Shown piece after piece: positions 39,754-47,880 of a stretch of DNA of 64,000 nucleotides. A program made the translations under genes and the position numbers. The notes below the pieces were generated by a model. It made no database searches. It saw nothing but the letters and a program-made list of their open reading frames with translations, and was not told the origin of the DNA. Within the stretch, counting starts at the first letter, position 1. Each line of letters begins with the position of its first letter. Origin of the DNA: Alkalicoccus saliphilus (GTDB lineage: Bacteria; Bacillota; Bacilli; Bacillales; Salisediminibacteriaceae); contig NZ_PZJJ01000009.1 of the NCBI RefSeq assembly GCF_003044065.1, positions 49,847 to 113,846 on the forward strand. The letters run 5' to 3'.

Positions 39754-40012
39754 AAAATCCCGGCGAGACTTTTAGGGAGCATTTCGGGAGAGGAGCAGCC
39801 GCTCAGGCACGTATAAGCGGAATAATGGCACAGAAAAGCAGCCTGAGTTAATGGTTGATGAATAACAGTGACACGGAGAGGGCGAGGTTTCATAGAAACT
39901 TGAATCCATCACTGTCTAAGGCTTTCGGAAAGCCCGTGCTGATTGCCTATCCGGTGCTTCTCTGGTATCATCATACTATTGCGAATACAGTGATATAAGG
40001 AGGCAGAAATAG
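39754..40012. other. gap between camS and gatC with promoter
   Basis: About 260 bp with no gene. Its right part carries the gatC promoter; the rest shows no recognisable element. Confidence 0.5.
39943..39971 (+). promoter_or_regulatory. sigma-A promoter for gatCAB
   Basis: -35 TTGCCT (39943-39948), 17-nt spacer ending in TGG (extended element), -10 TATCAT (39966-39971), 41 bp before the gatC ATG. Confidence 0.65.
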
Positions 40013-40303
40013 ATGGAACGAATTTCAAAAGAACAGGTTCGTCACGTTGCTGATCTGGCACGTCTGCAGCTGCAGGAGGAAGAAGTCGAGCATCTCGGAA
40101 GTCAGCTGGATGATATTATTTCCGCTGCAGAGCGGCTCAATGAACTTGATACCGTCAATATTAAACCTACATCCCACGTTGTTGACGTAAGAAACGTAAT
40201 GCGGGAGGACGAAGTAAAGCCGTCGCTTTCCCAGGAAGACGTACTGAAAAACGCACCGGCTCAACAAGATGGACAGATAAAAGTACCTTCCGTACTGGAA
40301 TAG
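40013..40303 (+). CDS. gatC: aspartyl/glutamyl-tRNA amidotransferase subunit C
   Basis: 96 residues, AAGGAGG upstream. Small belt-like subunit that stabilises the GatA-GatB contact. Typical start [21 protein letters not shown] and middle [16 protein letters not shown] with [16 protein letters not shown]. First gene of gatCAB, which makes Gln-tRNA(Gln) (and Asn-tRNA where needed) by transamidation, essential in Firmicutes lacking GlnRS. Confidence 0.96.
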   Translation: MERISKEQVRHVADLARLQLQEEEVEHLGSQLDDIISAAERLNELDTVNIKPTSHVVDVRNVMREDEVKPSLSQEDVLKNAPAQQDGQIKVPSVLE

Positions 40304-40316
40304 GAGGCAGGATAGC

Positions 40317-41792
40317 ATGGAACCATTTGATTATTCATTAAAAGAACTAAGCCGCCGTTTACATAATGGGGATACGACTGTAGAGGAGCTCGTAAGAACA
40401 TCCCTGAAACGTATTGAAGAAGTGGATGAGCAGATCGGTGCTTTTCTGCATGTGGACCGGGACAATGCTCTGGAGAGAGCGAAAGAGCTGGATCAACAGC
40501 TGAAAAATGGTGAGGCGGATGCTGATAACGTTCTTTTTGGCCTGCCGATGGGGATAAAGGACAACATGGTTACTAAGGGAGTACGTACAACATGTGCGAG
40601 TAAAATTCTTGATAACTTTGTACCGGTTCATGATGCCACCGTCGTTGAAAAACTGTATGATGCTTCAACGGTGATGATAGGTAAGCTGAACATGGATGAA
40701 TTTGCGATGGGCTCGTCCAATGAAAACTCTGGGTATAAAATTGTCCGAAATCCTTGGCACCTTGGTCACGTACCAGGCGGATCGAGCGGAGGTTCTGCTG
40801 CTGCGGTGGCTGCAGGGGAAGTTCCTTTTTCTTTAGGCTCTGATACAGGAGGATCCATCCGCGAGCCGGCTGCCTACTGCGGAGTGGTCGGTTTGAAGCC
40901 GACATACGGACGGGTTTCCCGTTTTGGACTGGTAGCTTTTGCTTCTTCCCTGGACCAGATTGGACCGATTACCCGCTCTGTAGAAGACAACGCCTACGTG
41001 CTCCAGCAGATTGCCGGACACGACCCGCGTGATTCTACAAGCGTCGGTAAAGAAGTGCCGAACTATCTGGAAGCTCTCACTGGAGATGTTAAAGGTCTCC
41101 GCATCGGAGTTCCAAAAAACTATATGGGAGAAGGTGTCTCAAAGGGTGTCCGTGACCGTGTATGGGAAGCACTGGAAGTTCTTAAGGAACTTGGTGCCAA
41201 GGTGGAGGAAGTCAACCTGCCGCATACAAAGTACGGCATGACAGCCTACTACGTGCTTGCCTCTTCGGAAGCCTCTTCCAATCTGGCCCGTTTCGATGGG
41301 ATCCGGTATGGGATTCGGAGCGAAGGGGAAAATCTGATCGAAACTTATAAACAGTCACGGGAAGAAGGTTTTGGGGACGAAGTAAAGCGCCGGATTCTTC
41401 TCGGTACTTTTGCTTTAAGCGCCGGCTTTTACGATGCTTATTATTTAAAAGCACAAAAGGTAAGAACGTTAATAAAACAGGATTTTGAGGATCTTTTTCT
41501 GAATTATGACCTGATCATTGGACCAACTTCTCCGACGACGGCTTTTCAGATTGGTGAGAATGTCGACGATCCACTGACGATGTATGCCAATGATGTTATG
41601 ACGATTCCAATCAATATGGCAGGGGTGCCGGCTATCAGCGTACCGTGCGGTTTGTCCGACGGCATGCCGGTCGGACTGCAGATTATCGGGCGTCATTTTG
41701 ATGAAGCGACCATTTATAGGGCGGCGCATGCTTACGAGCAGGCTGTTAACTTTAAGCATGCTCCTCAATTCAAAGGAGGTGCCCACGCATGA
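40317..41792 (+). CDS. gatA: aspartyl/glutamyl-tRNA amidotransferase subunit A
   Basis: 491 residues, AGGAGG upstream. Amidase-signature enzyme that releases ammonia from glutamine. The Ser-cisSer-Lys triad is visible: Lys in GIKDNM near residue 80, cis-Ser in [14 protein letters not shown] near 155, and the nucleophilic Ser in [17 protein letters not shown] near 178. The C-terminal part includes [14 protein letters not shown]. Its stop overlaps gatB by four bases. Confidence 0.97.
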   Translation: MEPFDYSLKELSRRLHNGDTTVEELVRTSLKRIEEVDEQIGAFLHVDRDNALERAKELDQQLKNGEADADNVLFGLPMGIKDNMVTKGVRTTCASKILDNFVPVHDATVVEKLYDASTVMIGKLNMDEFAMGSSNENSGYKIVRNPWHLGHVPGGSSGGSAAAVAAGEVPFSLGSDTGGSIREPAAYCGVVGLKPTYGRVSRFGLVAFASSLDQIGPITRSVEDNAYVLQQIAGHDPRDSTSVGKEVPNYLEALTGDVKGLRIGVPKNYMGEGVSKGVRDRVWEALEVLKELGAKVEEVNLPHTKYGMTAYYVLASSEASSNLARFDGIRYGIRSEGENLIETYKQSREEGFGDEVKRRILLGTFALSAGFYDAYYLKAQKVRTLIKQDFEDLFLNYDLIIGPTSPTTAFQIGENVDDPLTMYANDVMTIPINMAGVPAISVPCGLSDGMPVGLQIIGRHFDEATIYRAAHAYEQAVNFKHAPQFKGGAHA

Positions 41793-43222
41793 GTTATGAA
41801 ACAATTATAGGTCTTGAAGTGCACGTCGAACTAAAAACAGAATCGAAAATATTCTGCGGCTGTTCCACTGAATTCGGGGCGCCGCCCAACACGCAGACTT
41901 GTCCCATCTGTCTCGGACATCCAGGGGTGCTGCCGGTACTTAATAAACGTGCTGTTGACTACGCGATGAAGGCTGCAATGGCTATCAACTGTGAAATCAA
42001 CGATATGTGCGTTTTTGACCGTAAAAACTATTTTTATCCGGACAATCCGAAAGCCTACCAGATCTCCCAGCTTGATTATCCAATCGGAGAAAACGGCTGG
42101 ATCGACATTGAAGTGAACGGTGAAACAAAGCGGATCGGTATTACCCGTCTTCACTTGGAAGAAGACGCCGGCAAACTGACCCATGTGGACGGAGAGAACT
42201 ATTCTCTTGTCGACTACAACCGCGTAGGAACTCCGCTTGTAGAAATTGTTTCCGAACCGGATATCCGCACGCCGGAAGAGGCGTATGCCTATTTGGAAAA
42301 ACTGAAGGCGATTATGCAGTACACGGAAGTATCCGACTGTAAGATGGAAGAAGGCTCCCTCCGGTGTGACGCCAACATCTCCATTCGTCCAAAAGGCCAG
42401 AAAGAATTCGGAACGAAAACAGAATTGAAAAACCTCAATTCATTCGCGCATGTTCAAAAAGGTCTTGCCTATGAAGAAACACGCCAGAGAGAAGCAGTCG
42501 ACAACGGTGAGACTCTCCGTCAGGAAACGAGGCGGTGGGATGATGCCCAGAAACAGACCCTTCTCATGCGCACAAAGGAAGGCTCTGACGATTACCGGTA
42601 TTTCCCGGATCCGGATCTGGAAAACCTGTATATCGAAGAGGAGTGGAAAGAAGAAATCCGTGCGACAATACCGGAGCTTCCGGACGCACGTAAAAAAAGG
42701 TACATTAAAAAGTATGAACTGCCGGAGTACGATGCCGGTGTGCTGACCCAGCAGAAAGCAATGAGTGATTTCTTCGAAGCAGGGCTGGAAGAAGGTGCTC
42801 CAGCCAAGCCGCTCTCCAACTGGCTGATGGGGGAAGTGAATGCCTATCTGAATCAGGAAGGCAAAGATCTCCAGGACGTACCGCTCACACCAAAATCTTT
42901 AGCCGGCATGATTCAGCTGATTGAAGAAGGAACGATCTCTTCTAAAATTGCTAAAAAAGTATTTAAGGAACTGATTGAAAAGGGCGGCGACGCCAAGCAG
43001 ATCGTTGAAGACAAAGGGCTTGTACAGATCAGCGATGAAGGAGCCATACGCAGCATGGTCAACGACGCGCTGGACCAGAACGCCCAGTCGGTGGAAGACT
43101 ACAAAAATGGAAAAGGCAAGGCGATCGGTTTTCTCGTCGGCCAGGTGATGAAAGCATCGAAAGGGAAAGCAAACCCGCAGCTCGTCAACAGCCTGCTGCA
43201 GGAAGAGATCGATAAAAGGTAA
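41789..43222 (+). CDS. gatB: aspartyl/glutamyl-tRNA amidotransferase subunit B
   Basis: 477 residues. tRNA-binding kinase/amidotransferase subunit that phosphorylates the mischarged Glu and transfers ammonia. It starts with [21 protein letters not shown], zinc-site cysteines in CGCSTEFG and [10 protein letters not shown] (about 22-45), [18 protein letters not shown] near 73 and [13 protein letters not shown] near 118. The C-terminal YqeY-like tail domain (about 405-477) includes [25 protein letters not shown] lies within the end of gatA. A strong terminator follows. Confidence 0.97.
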   Translation: MSYETIIGLEVHVELKTESKIFCGCSTEFGAPPNTQTCPICLGHPGVLPVLNKRAVDYAMKAAMAINCEINDMCVFDRKNYFYPDNPKAYQISQLDYPIGENGWIDIEVNGETKRIGITRLHLEEDAGKLTHVDGENYSLVDYNRVGTPLVEIVSEPDIRTPEEAYAYLEKLKAIMQYTEVSDCKMEEGSLRCDANISIRPKGQKEFGTKTELKNLNSFAHVQKGLAYEETRQREAVDNGETLRQETRRWDDAQKQTLLMRTKEGSDDYRYFPDPDLENLYIEEEWKEEIRATIPELPDARKKRYIKKYELPEYDAGVLTQQKAMSDFFEAGLEEGAPAKPLSNWLMGEVNAYLNQEGKDLQDVPLTPKSLAGMIQLIEEGTISSKIAKKVFKELIEKGGDAKQIVEDKGLVQISDEGAIRSMVNDALDQNAQSVEDYKNGKGKAIGFLVGQVMKASKGKANPQLVNSLLQEEIDKR

Positions 43223-43616
43223 TATAGGATGTTAATTATACGGCTCATTTTTTCGGCCGTTTAATCAATACGGTGAAAAGGCACCGGGTCCTCAGGCCCC
43301 GGTGCCTTTTTTTTCTGCTGTGGGGGGAGTGGTTCAAGTAAGTTATTCAGGCTTTTTCAGTCGGCAAAAGAGAGCATATTATCAATCTTGATTTGTATTT
43401 ATGAAATTCGTTTATATACCAGTTGAACCAGTTCGCATAGTGAAAGCGTTTAATAAACGAGGTATTTTACTATAGACAGGGATCTATCCTATCTGGCTGT
43501 CACTGAAACGCTGGAGAGCTGTTTAAACTGCTGCTATGCCGGTTTACTCATGGAAGCAGCATCGTTATAATTATGGGCGTGCGTTTCAAATGAACGGATA
43601 GAAAGGTTGTTTTTAA
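43223..43616. other. 394-bp gap between gatB and a membrane protein gene
   Basis: Holds the gatB terminator (43279-43314). At 43441-43459 TGAAAGCGTTTAAT gives 12 of 14 matches to a cre site and contains a perfect CGTTTA-A-TAAACG palindrome. AGGGAT/ATCCT inverted bases lie near 43480. No gene seen. Confidence 0.45.
43279..43314 (+). terminator. intrinsic terminator of gatCAB
   Basis: AGGCACCGGG (43279-43288) pairs with CCCGGTGCCT (43298-43307), followed by eight T (43307-43314). Confidence 0.92.
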
Positions 43617-44060
43617 ATGAATATTCTCGGTACATTTCTTGTACGAACTGCTGTTTACGCTGCGTTATTAACAGGAGGCATTGCTCTCCTTATTCATACA
43701 GTCTCTGCTGTCATGCAGGGGGAAATTGTTGTTTATTCATGGTCAGCACTGCTGCTTTTCTCATTTGCTGTGTTTCTTTGGATTATTCCGGTGCAGATTA
43801 TTGACTGGCTGAAACTTATAAAAGTCCAGCAGAGAATGAAGCGGATTATTTTCCCTTATCTCGTGACATTAATCCAGGTGATGCTGTTTGCGATGTATAC
43901 GGCTGCTTTAAGCAGTACGATTCAGGACATCACGTTTTCGGCACTCGGGCTCTCTATAATTGTTATGGCTGTAGCATCAGGAGCGCGCCTGCTTTATACA
44001 ATGATGCTCCGCTCGATCAGAAAGTATAAACAGCCACGTGTCCGGGTAACCGCTGAATAA
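43617..44060 (+). CDS. small four-helix integral membrane protein, unknown
   Basis: 147 residues with about four hydrophobic segments (roughly 8-30, 40-62, 78-103 and 107-130) and a basic cytoplasmic tail (RSIRKYKQPRVRV). AAAGG lies 9-10 nt before the ATG. I do not recognise a family. In B. subtilis the gatB-dagK interval holds yerO and swrC (a regulator and an RND exporter); this gene is unrelated to either. It is flanked by terminators on both sides, so it is a separate transcript, possibly under the cre-like palindrome upstream. Confidence 0.7.
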   Translation: MNILGTFLVRTAVYAALLTGGIALLIHTVSAVMQGEIVVYSWSALLLFSFAVFLWIIPVQIIDWLKLIKVQQRMKRIIFPYLVTLIQVMLFAMYTAALSSTIQDITFSALGLSIIVMAVASGARLLYTMMLRSIRKYKQPRVRVTAE

Positions 44061-44093
44061 GAAAGATAGCATAACTTATACGGTTAGACTGAG

Positions 44094-44126
44094 CCTGTCA
44101 GGTGCCTTCACCCGGCAGGTTTTTTT
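44094..44126 (+). terminator. intrinsic terminator after the membrane protein gene
   Basis: CCTGTCAGGTG (44094-44104) pairs with CACCCGGCAGG (44109-44119) allowing one G-U and one mismatch, then seven T (44120-44126). Confidence 0.85.
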
Positions 44127-44395
44127 ACGTTCCGAATAAAATTGCAGCCAGTAAATGAAAAAATAAGCAAGCGAAAGAAAAAGGAAGGGAAAAAGAGAAT
44201 GAAGAAGCAGGTTTTATTTAATTAATAATTCTGAATATTTACAATAGATATTTAATGAAATATACTCTTCGTAAGCAGTTGGATCAGCTGCAGAAAGTGA
44301 AAGGAGAGATGCGATCGGACACAGTTTTATTTATCCACACATAATTGGCTGAAAGGAGGAAAACATTAATTAATGGATGATGAATCGATAACATA

Positions 44396-44440
44396 AGCGG
44401 TCCCGTGCAAAGAAGCAATAGCATGGGGCCGCTTTACTTT
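44396..44440 (+). terminator. hairpin upstream of the dagK promoter
   Basis: AGCGGTCCCGTGC (44396-44408) pairs with GCATGGGGCCGCT (44421-44433) over 13 positions including two G-U pairs, then TTTACTTT. It probably terminates a short transcript from the upstream AT-rich region. Confidence 0.6.
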
Positions 44441-44463
44441 GCGTGCTGTTCATCCAGTATTTG

Positions 44464-44472
44464 TGGTATAAT
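44464..44472 (+). promoter_or_regulatory. extended -10 promoter for dagK
   Basis: TGGTATAAT (44464-44472): perfect TATAAT with TG extension, about 40 bp before the dagK ATG. Confidence 0.65.
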
Positions 44473-44511
44473 GAGCTGGATTATACTGAGGAGAAATCTG
44501 GGGGATGTGAC

Positions 44512-45435
44512 ATGGTAAAAAAAGCAAGACTGATATATAACCCAACTTCAGGCAGGGAGCAGGTTAAAAGACATCTGCCGTACATACTGGAAACACTGGA
44601 AAAAGCGGGGTACGAAACGTCCACTCATGCTACCACAGGACCGGACTGTGCTAAAAAGGCAGCTGCCCTCGCCTGTGACCGCGGATTTGATTTTGTGATT
44701 GCAGCAGGCGGGGACGGTACGATTCATGAAGTTGTCAACGGAATGGCGGAAAAAGACCACCGGCCGCTGCTGGGGCTTCTTCCCGGTGGAACAACAAATG
44801 ACTTTGCACGTGCGCTGCATATCCCTAAAAATATTGTAGAAGCCTGCGATACACTTGTCGAAGGAAAACAGAGAAAGATTGATATTGGACGCGTAGGGGA
44901 GAAGTATTTTGTTAACATCGCCGGAGCAGGAACTTTAACAGAACTCACCTATGAAGTGCCGAGCCGGTTGAAAACAATGATGGGACAGATGGCGTACTAC
45001 GTGAAAGGCTTTGAAAAGCTGCCGCGAATTAAGCCGACGTACGTGAAAATTAATTACGATAATAAGCTGTTCGAAGGAGAAATCATGCTTTTTCTCGTTT
45101 CGAACACAAATTCTGTCGGTGGTTTTGAAAAACTTGCTCCTGACGCTTACCTGGATGACGGATTGTTTGATCTCATCATTGTTAAGAAGACGAATCTGGC
45201 AGATGTCGTCCGTCTCGCAGGTGCAGCGCTTCGGGGAGATCATCTGGAAGATGACCGCGTCCTTTACGTGCAGGCAGCTGATATCGAGATCCAGGCAGAA
45301 GACCGGCTGGAGCTGAACCTTGACGGCGAGCACGGGGGAGCGCTTAAAGAAAAGTTTGTTAATCTGCACCGGCATTTTACAATGATGGTGCCGGATCAGA
45401 AGCACAACTGTTTTTTAGAAGATAAAAATTTATAA
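44512..45435 (+). CDS. dagK: diacylglycerol kinase DagK
   Basis: 307 residues from ATG 44512 with GGGGGATG upstream; a longer in-frame start at 44443 would overlap the promoter. DagK/YerQ family lipid kinase that returns diacylglycerol from lipoteichoic acid synthesis to phosphatidic acid. N-terminal KARLIYNPTSGRE, nucleotide motif AAGGDGTIHEVVNG near residue 64 and GLLPGGTTNDFARALH near 88 are diagnostic, and the C-terminal LNLDGEHGG is the conserved substrate-side motif. In B. subtilis yerQ is followed closely by yefA; here about 12 kb of other genes intervene. Confidence 0.94.
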   Translation: MVKKARLIYNPTSGREQVKRHLPYILETLEKAGYETSTHATTGPDCAKKAAALACDRGFDFVIAAGGDGTIHEVVNGMAEKDHRPLLGLLPGGTTNDFARALHIPKNIVEACDTLVEGKQRKIDIGRVGEKYFVNIAGAGTLTELTYEVPSRLKTMMGQMAYYVKGFEKLPRIKPTYVKINYDNKLFEGEIMLFLVSNTNSVGGFEKLAPDAYLDDGLFDLIIVKKTNLADVVRLAGAALRGDHLEDDRVLYVQAADIEIQAEDRLELNLDGEHGGALKEKFVNLHRHFTMMVPDQKHNCFLEDKNL

Positions 45436-45512
45436 AGTTGAATTAACTTAACAACAAATTATCAATAATTTAATCTAATATTTAAAAAGTTCAAAAAATC
45501 TTAACATTTTGC

Positions 45513-45541
45513 TTGAATTAAAGGTTTAGTTGATCTATACT
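45513..45541 (+). promoter_or_regulatory. sigma-A promoter of the GlpP-linked ABC transporter operon
   Basis: -35 TTGAAT (45513-45518), 17-nt spacer, -10 TATACT (45536-45541). Predicted start near 45548, giving a ~150-nt leader before the first gene. Confidence 0.75.
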
Positions 45542-45547
45542 ATGATT

Positions 45548-45657
45548 CATAGCTTAATAAAAATATGCGCAGTCGGGTAGAGAATATGAGACACCCTCTT
45601 ACGTGTAACTTCTTCTTGTCATAGGAAGAAGTATGCATGCAGGAGGGTGTTTTTTTA
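45548..45657 (+). ncRNA. leader with terminator hairpin, candidate GlpP antitermination target
   Basis: The leader contains GGGTAGAGAATATGAG then a two-level hairpin: outer ACACCCTC (45591-45598) / GAGGGTGT (45643-45650), inner ACTTCTTC (45608-45615) / GAAGAAGT (45625-45632), directly followed by eight T (45650-45657) and located about 40 nt before the first ATG. GlpP in Bacillus binds glp leader mRNAs that carry such inverted repeats and prevents termination when glycerol-3-phosphate is present. The operon's own last gene is glpP. GlpP binding here is inferred. Confidence 0.6.
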
Positions 45658-45698
45658 ATGCTATGTGCAAGCGCATACATAAAATAGGAGGGTTTTTT

Positions 45699-46718
45699 AT
45701 GAAGAAACTTAGTGTAGCAGTATCCGCAGTAACTTTAGGAGTCTTGACTGCCTGTGGTGGGAATGGTGATGAAGGCAATGAAGGTGGGGGAAGTGTTTCA
45801 GTTTATTCTCCTGAAACGCCGGAAATGACGGAAGAGCTGGCTCAGGCTTTTGAAGAAGAAACTGGTATTACGGTAAACGTCAGCTACGCCGGAACAAACA
45901 ACCTTGTTAATCAGATGATAGCCGAAATGGATAATCCGCAGGCGGATGTATGGTATGGAGGGGGAGGCATTCTTCCTTTTGAATCAGCGATTGAACACGG
46001 GTTTATAGAACCATACACTCCGGAAGCTGTGTCAGATTGGGATGTTTATGAAAATGATATTAAGGTACGGCACGAAGATTGGATGTGGACAGGTGTAGAA
46101 GTGTTTGTTCTTGGACTTGTTTACAATACAGAGCTCGTAGATGAGGATGAACTGCCGGAAACTTGGGACGACCTCCTTGATGAGCGTTGGGAAAACGAAC
46201 TGCAGATGCCAAACCCGGCAGCGTCAGGAACAGCTACCCTTCTCGTGTTGAGCCAATTAATGGAAAAAGGTGAAGATGAAGGCTGGGAGTATTTTGATCA
46301 GCTGTATGAGCAGATGAATGCGATGCCGGACTCTGGTGGAGCGCCTTCACAGGCAACAGGAACTGGTGAAGCAGAAATGGGAGTCGGTTTCGACTTTATG
46401 GCTTATCAGATGCAGGAAAGAGGCGAAACGGTTGATTTCCATGTTCCCGAAAACACTCCCATTCTTGTAAATCCAGTTTCCCTTGTAGAAAATGGGCCGA
46501 ATCCTGAAAATGGACAGAAGTTTATAGACTTTATGCTGTCAGAACAAGGACAGGAAATCAAAGCTGACTGGAAGCATATTCCTATGGATCCTAATGTAGA
46601 ATCTCAATCACCTCTTACTTTGGACGAGTTACAGGACAGTGCGATGGACCTCGATATCGACTGGGTAGTTGATAATTACGATGATGTACGTAACCAGTGG
46701 AGAGAGCGCTACCAGTAA
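45699..46718 (+). CDS. ABC transporter solute-binding lipoprotein (FbpA/PhnS-like)
   Basis: 339 residues from ATG 45699 (TAGGAGGG upstream). Signal peptide MKKLSVAVSAVTLGV with lipobox LTAC, so membrane-anchored. The mature part is acidic and belongs to the bacterial extracellular solute-binding group that includes ferric and 2-aminoethylphosphonate binders: VNVSYAGTNNLVNQM, QADVWYGGGGILPFE near 85, MPNPAASGTA near 165 and a C-terminal FMLSEQGQEI motif. The paired iron-ligand tyrosines typical of FbpA are not evident. Linked to a glpP gene and HAD phosphatase, its ligand may be a glycerol phosphate or phosphodiester; aminoethylphosphonate remains possible. Confidence 0.82.
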   Translation: MKKLSVAVSAVTLGVLTACGGNGDEGNEGGGSVSVYSPETPEMTEELAQAFEEETGITVNVSYAGTNNLVNQMIAEMDNPQADVWYGGGGILPFESAIEHGFIEPYTPEAVSDWDVYENDIKVRHEDWMWTGVEVFVLGLVYNTELVDEDELPETWDDLLDERWENELQMPNPAASGTATLLVLSQLMEKGEDEGWEYFDQLYEQMNAMPDSGGAPSQATGTGEAEMGVGFDFMAYQMQERGETVDFHVPENTPILVNPVSLVENGPNPENGQKFIDFMLSEQGQEIKADWKHIPMDPNVESQSPLTLDELQDSAMDLDIDWVVDNYDDVRNQWRERYQ

Positions 46719-46749
46719 GGGTCGCAAATTACTATAGGAGGAATTATTC

Positions 46750-47880
46750 ATGGGATCTGTACAAGTTAAAAATCTGGTGAAAAAATATGATAAAGCAATT
46801 GCGTTAAAAGGAGTGGACCTTGATATTAAGGAGGGCGAATTTTATGCCCTCCTGGGCCCTTCCGGCTGCGGGAAGACTACGACTATGCGCTGTATTGCAG
46901 GGTTTGAGACTCCTACTTCCGGAGAAATCTTAATTGGTGACAAAGTAGTAAACAATGTCCCTGCCAACAGAAGAAACTGTGGCATGGTTTTCCAGAGCTA
47001 TGCTTTGTTTCCGCATTATAATGTTTTTGAAAATGTAGCTTACAGTCTGACGATAAGGGATCTTTACTCTGGTTCACTCGGACAAAGAATAAAAACATTT
47101 GGAAGATTAATGAGTAAACGCTTAGGTAAGCCTACAAAAGAAATTGAGAAAAAAGTGCAGGACGCCCTGGATTATGTAGAGCTCGGACACTTGGCCGACA
47201 GAGGAGTAAACGAATTATCCGGCGGTCAGCAGCAGCGGGTTGCACTAGCCCGGGCCCTCGTAATGGAACCTTCTGTGCTTTTAATGGACGAACCTCTTTC
47301 AAACCTGGATAAAAAATTGAGAAATACTATGCGTACCACTATTAGAAAAATACAGCAGGATTTGAAAATAACTACTATATTCGTAACTCATGACCAGGAA
47401 GAAGCAATGAGTATGGCTGACCACGTAGCAGTTATGCGTGATGGAGAAATTGTACAAATGGCCACTCCGACAGAGCTTTACAGTAACCCTAAAGACCCGT
47501 TTGTTGCGGATTTTGTAGGATCCTCCAATATTTATAAAGGACAGGTCCTGAAGAAAAATGAAAAAGGAAATACAGTCGTTAAGATTACTGACGAAATAGT
47601 GCTGGAATCAGAAACCCACACAGACAAAAGCGAAGTGGAAGTACTCGTGCGGCCGGAAGGAATCGAAATTATACGGGAAGCCAGTACTCCAAAAACAGAA
47701 AATGTAGTGGAAGCAAAAGTTAAAGTAAGTACATATCTTGGCCCGACGATCAGGTATGATATTGAGCTTGATGGAATGGATGTAATGGTAGAAGAAGAGT
47801 TTCAGCCGAATACAGCCCTTTATAAAGAAGGAGATATAATTAAAGTTCACCTTCCGAGTGAAAGGGTGTTGCTGATATGA
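46750..47880 (+). CDS. ABC transporter ATP-binding protein (FbpC/PhnT-like)
   Basis: 376 residues, TAGGAGG upstream. One ABC domain with Walker A GPSGCGKTTT near residue 37, Q-loop FQSYALFPHYNVFENVAY near 80, signature LSGGQQQRVALARAL near 157 and Walker B LLMDEPLSNLD. C-terminal TOBE-like beta region (about 260-376) ending VHLPSERVLLI. An insertion between the Q-loop and signature (LYSGSLGQRIKTFGRLMSKRLGKP) is longer than in typical FbpC. It powers import through the fused permease whose start overlaps its stop by four bases. Confidence 0.87.
   Translation: MGSVQVKNLVKKYDKAIALKGVDLDIKEGEFYALLGPSGCGKTTTMRCIAGFETPTSGEILIGDKVVNNVPANRRNCGMVFQSYALFPHYNVFENVAYSLTIRDLYSGSLGQRIKTFGRLMSKRLGKPTKEIEKKVQDALDYVELGHLADRGVNELSGGQQQRVALARALVMEPSVLLMDEPLSNLDKKLRNTMRTTIRKIQQDLKITTIFVTHDQEEAMSMADHVAVMRDGEIVQMATPTELYSNPKDPFVADFVGSSNIYKGQVLKKNEKGNTVVKITDEIVLESETHTDKSEVEVLVRPEGIEIIREASTPKTENVVEAKVKVSTYLGPTIRYDIELDGMDVMVEEEFQPNTALYKEGDIIKVHLPSERVLLI

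Larger units (their letters stand above)
44127..44511. other. 385-bp gap before dagK with hairpin and promoter
   Basis: AT-rich left half; two short frames with nearby purine-rich sites (ATG 44310, 11 codons; ATG 44373, 7 codons) precede the hairpin at 44396-44433. Neither can be called a gene. The dagK promoter lies at 44464-44472. Confidence 0.45.
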
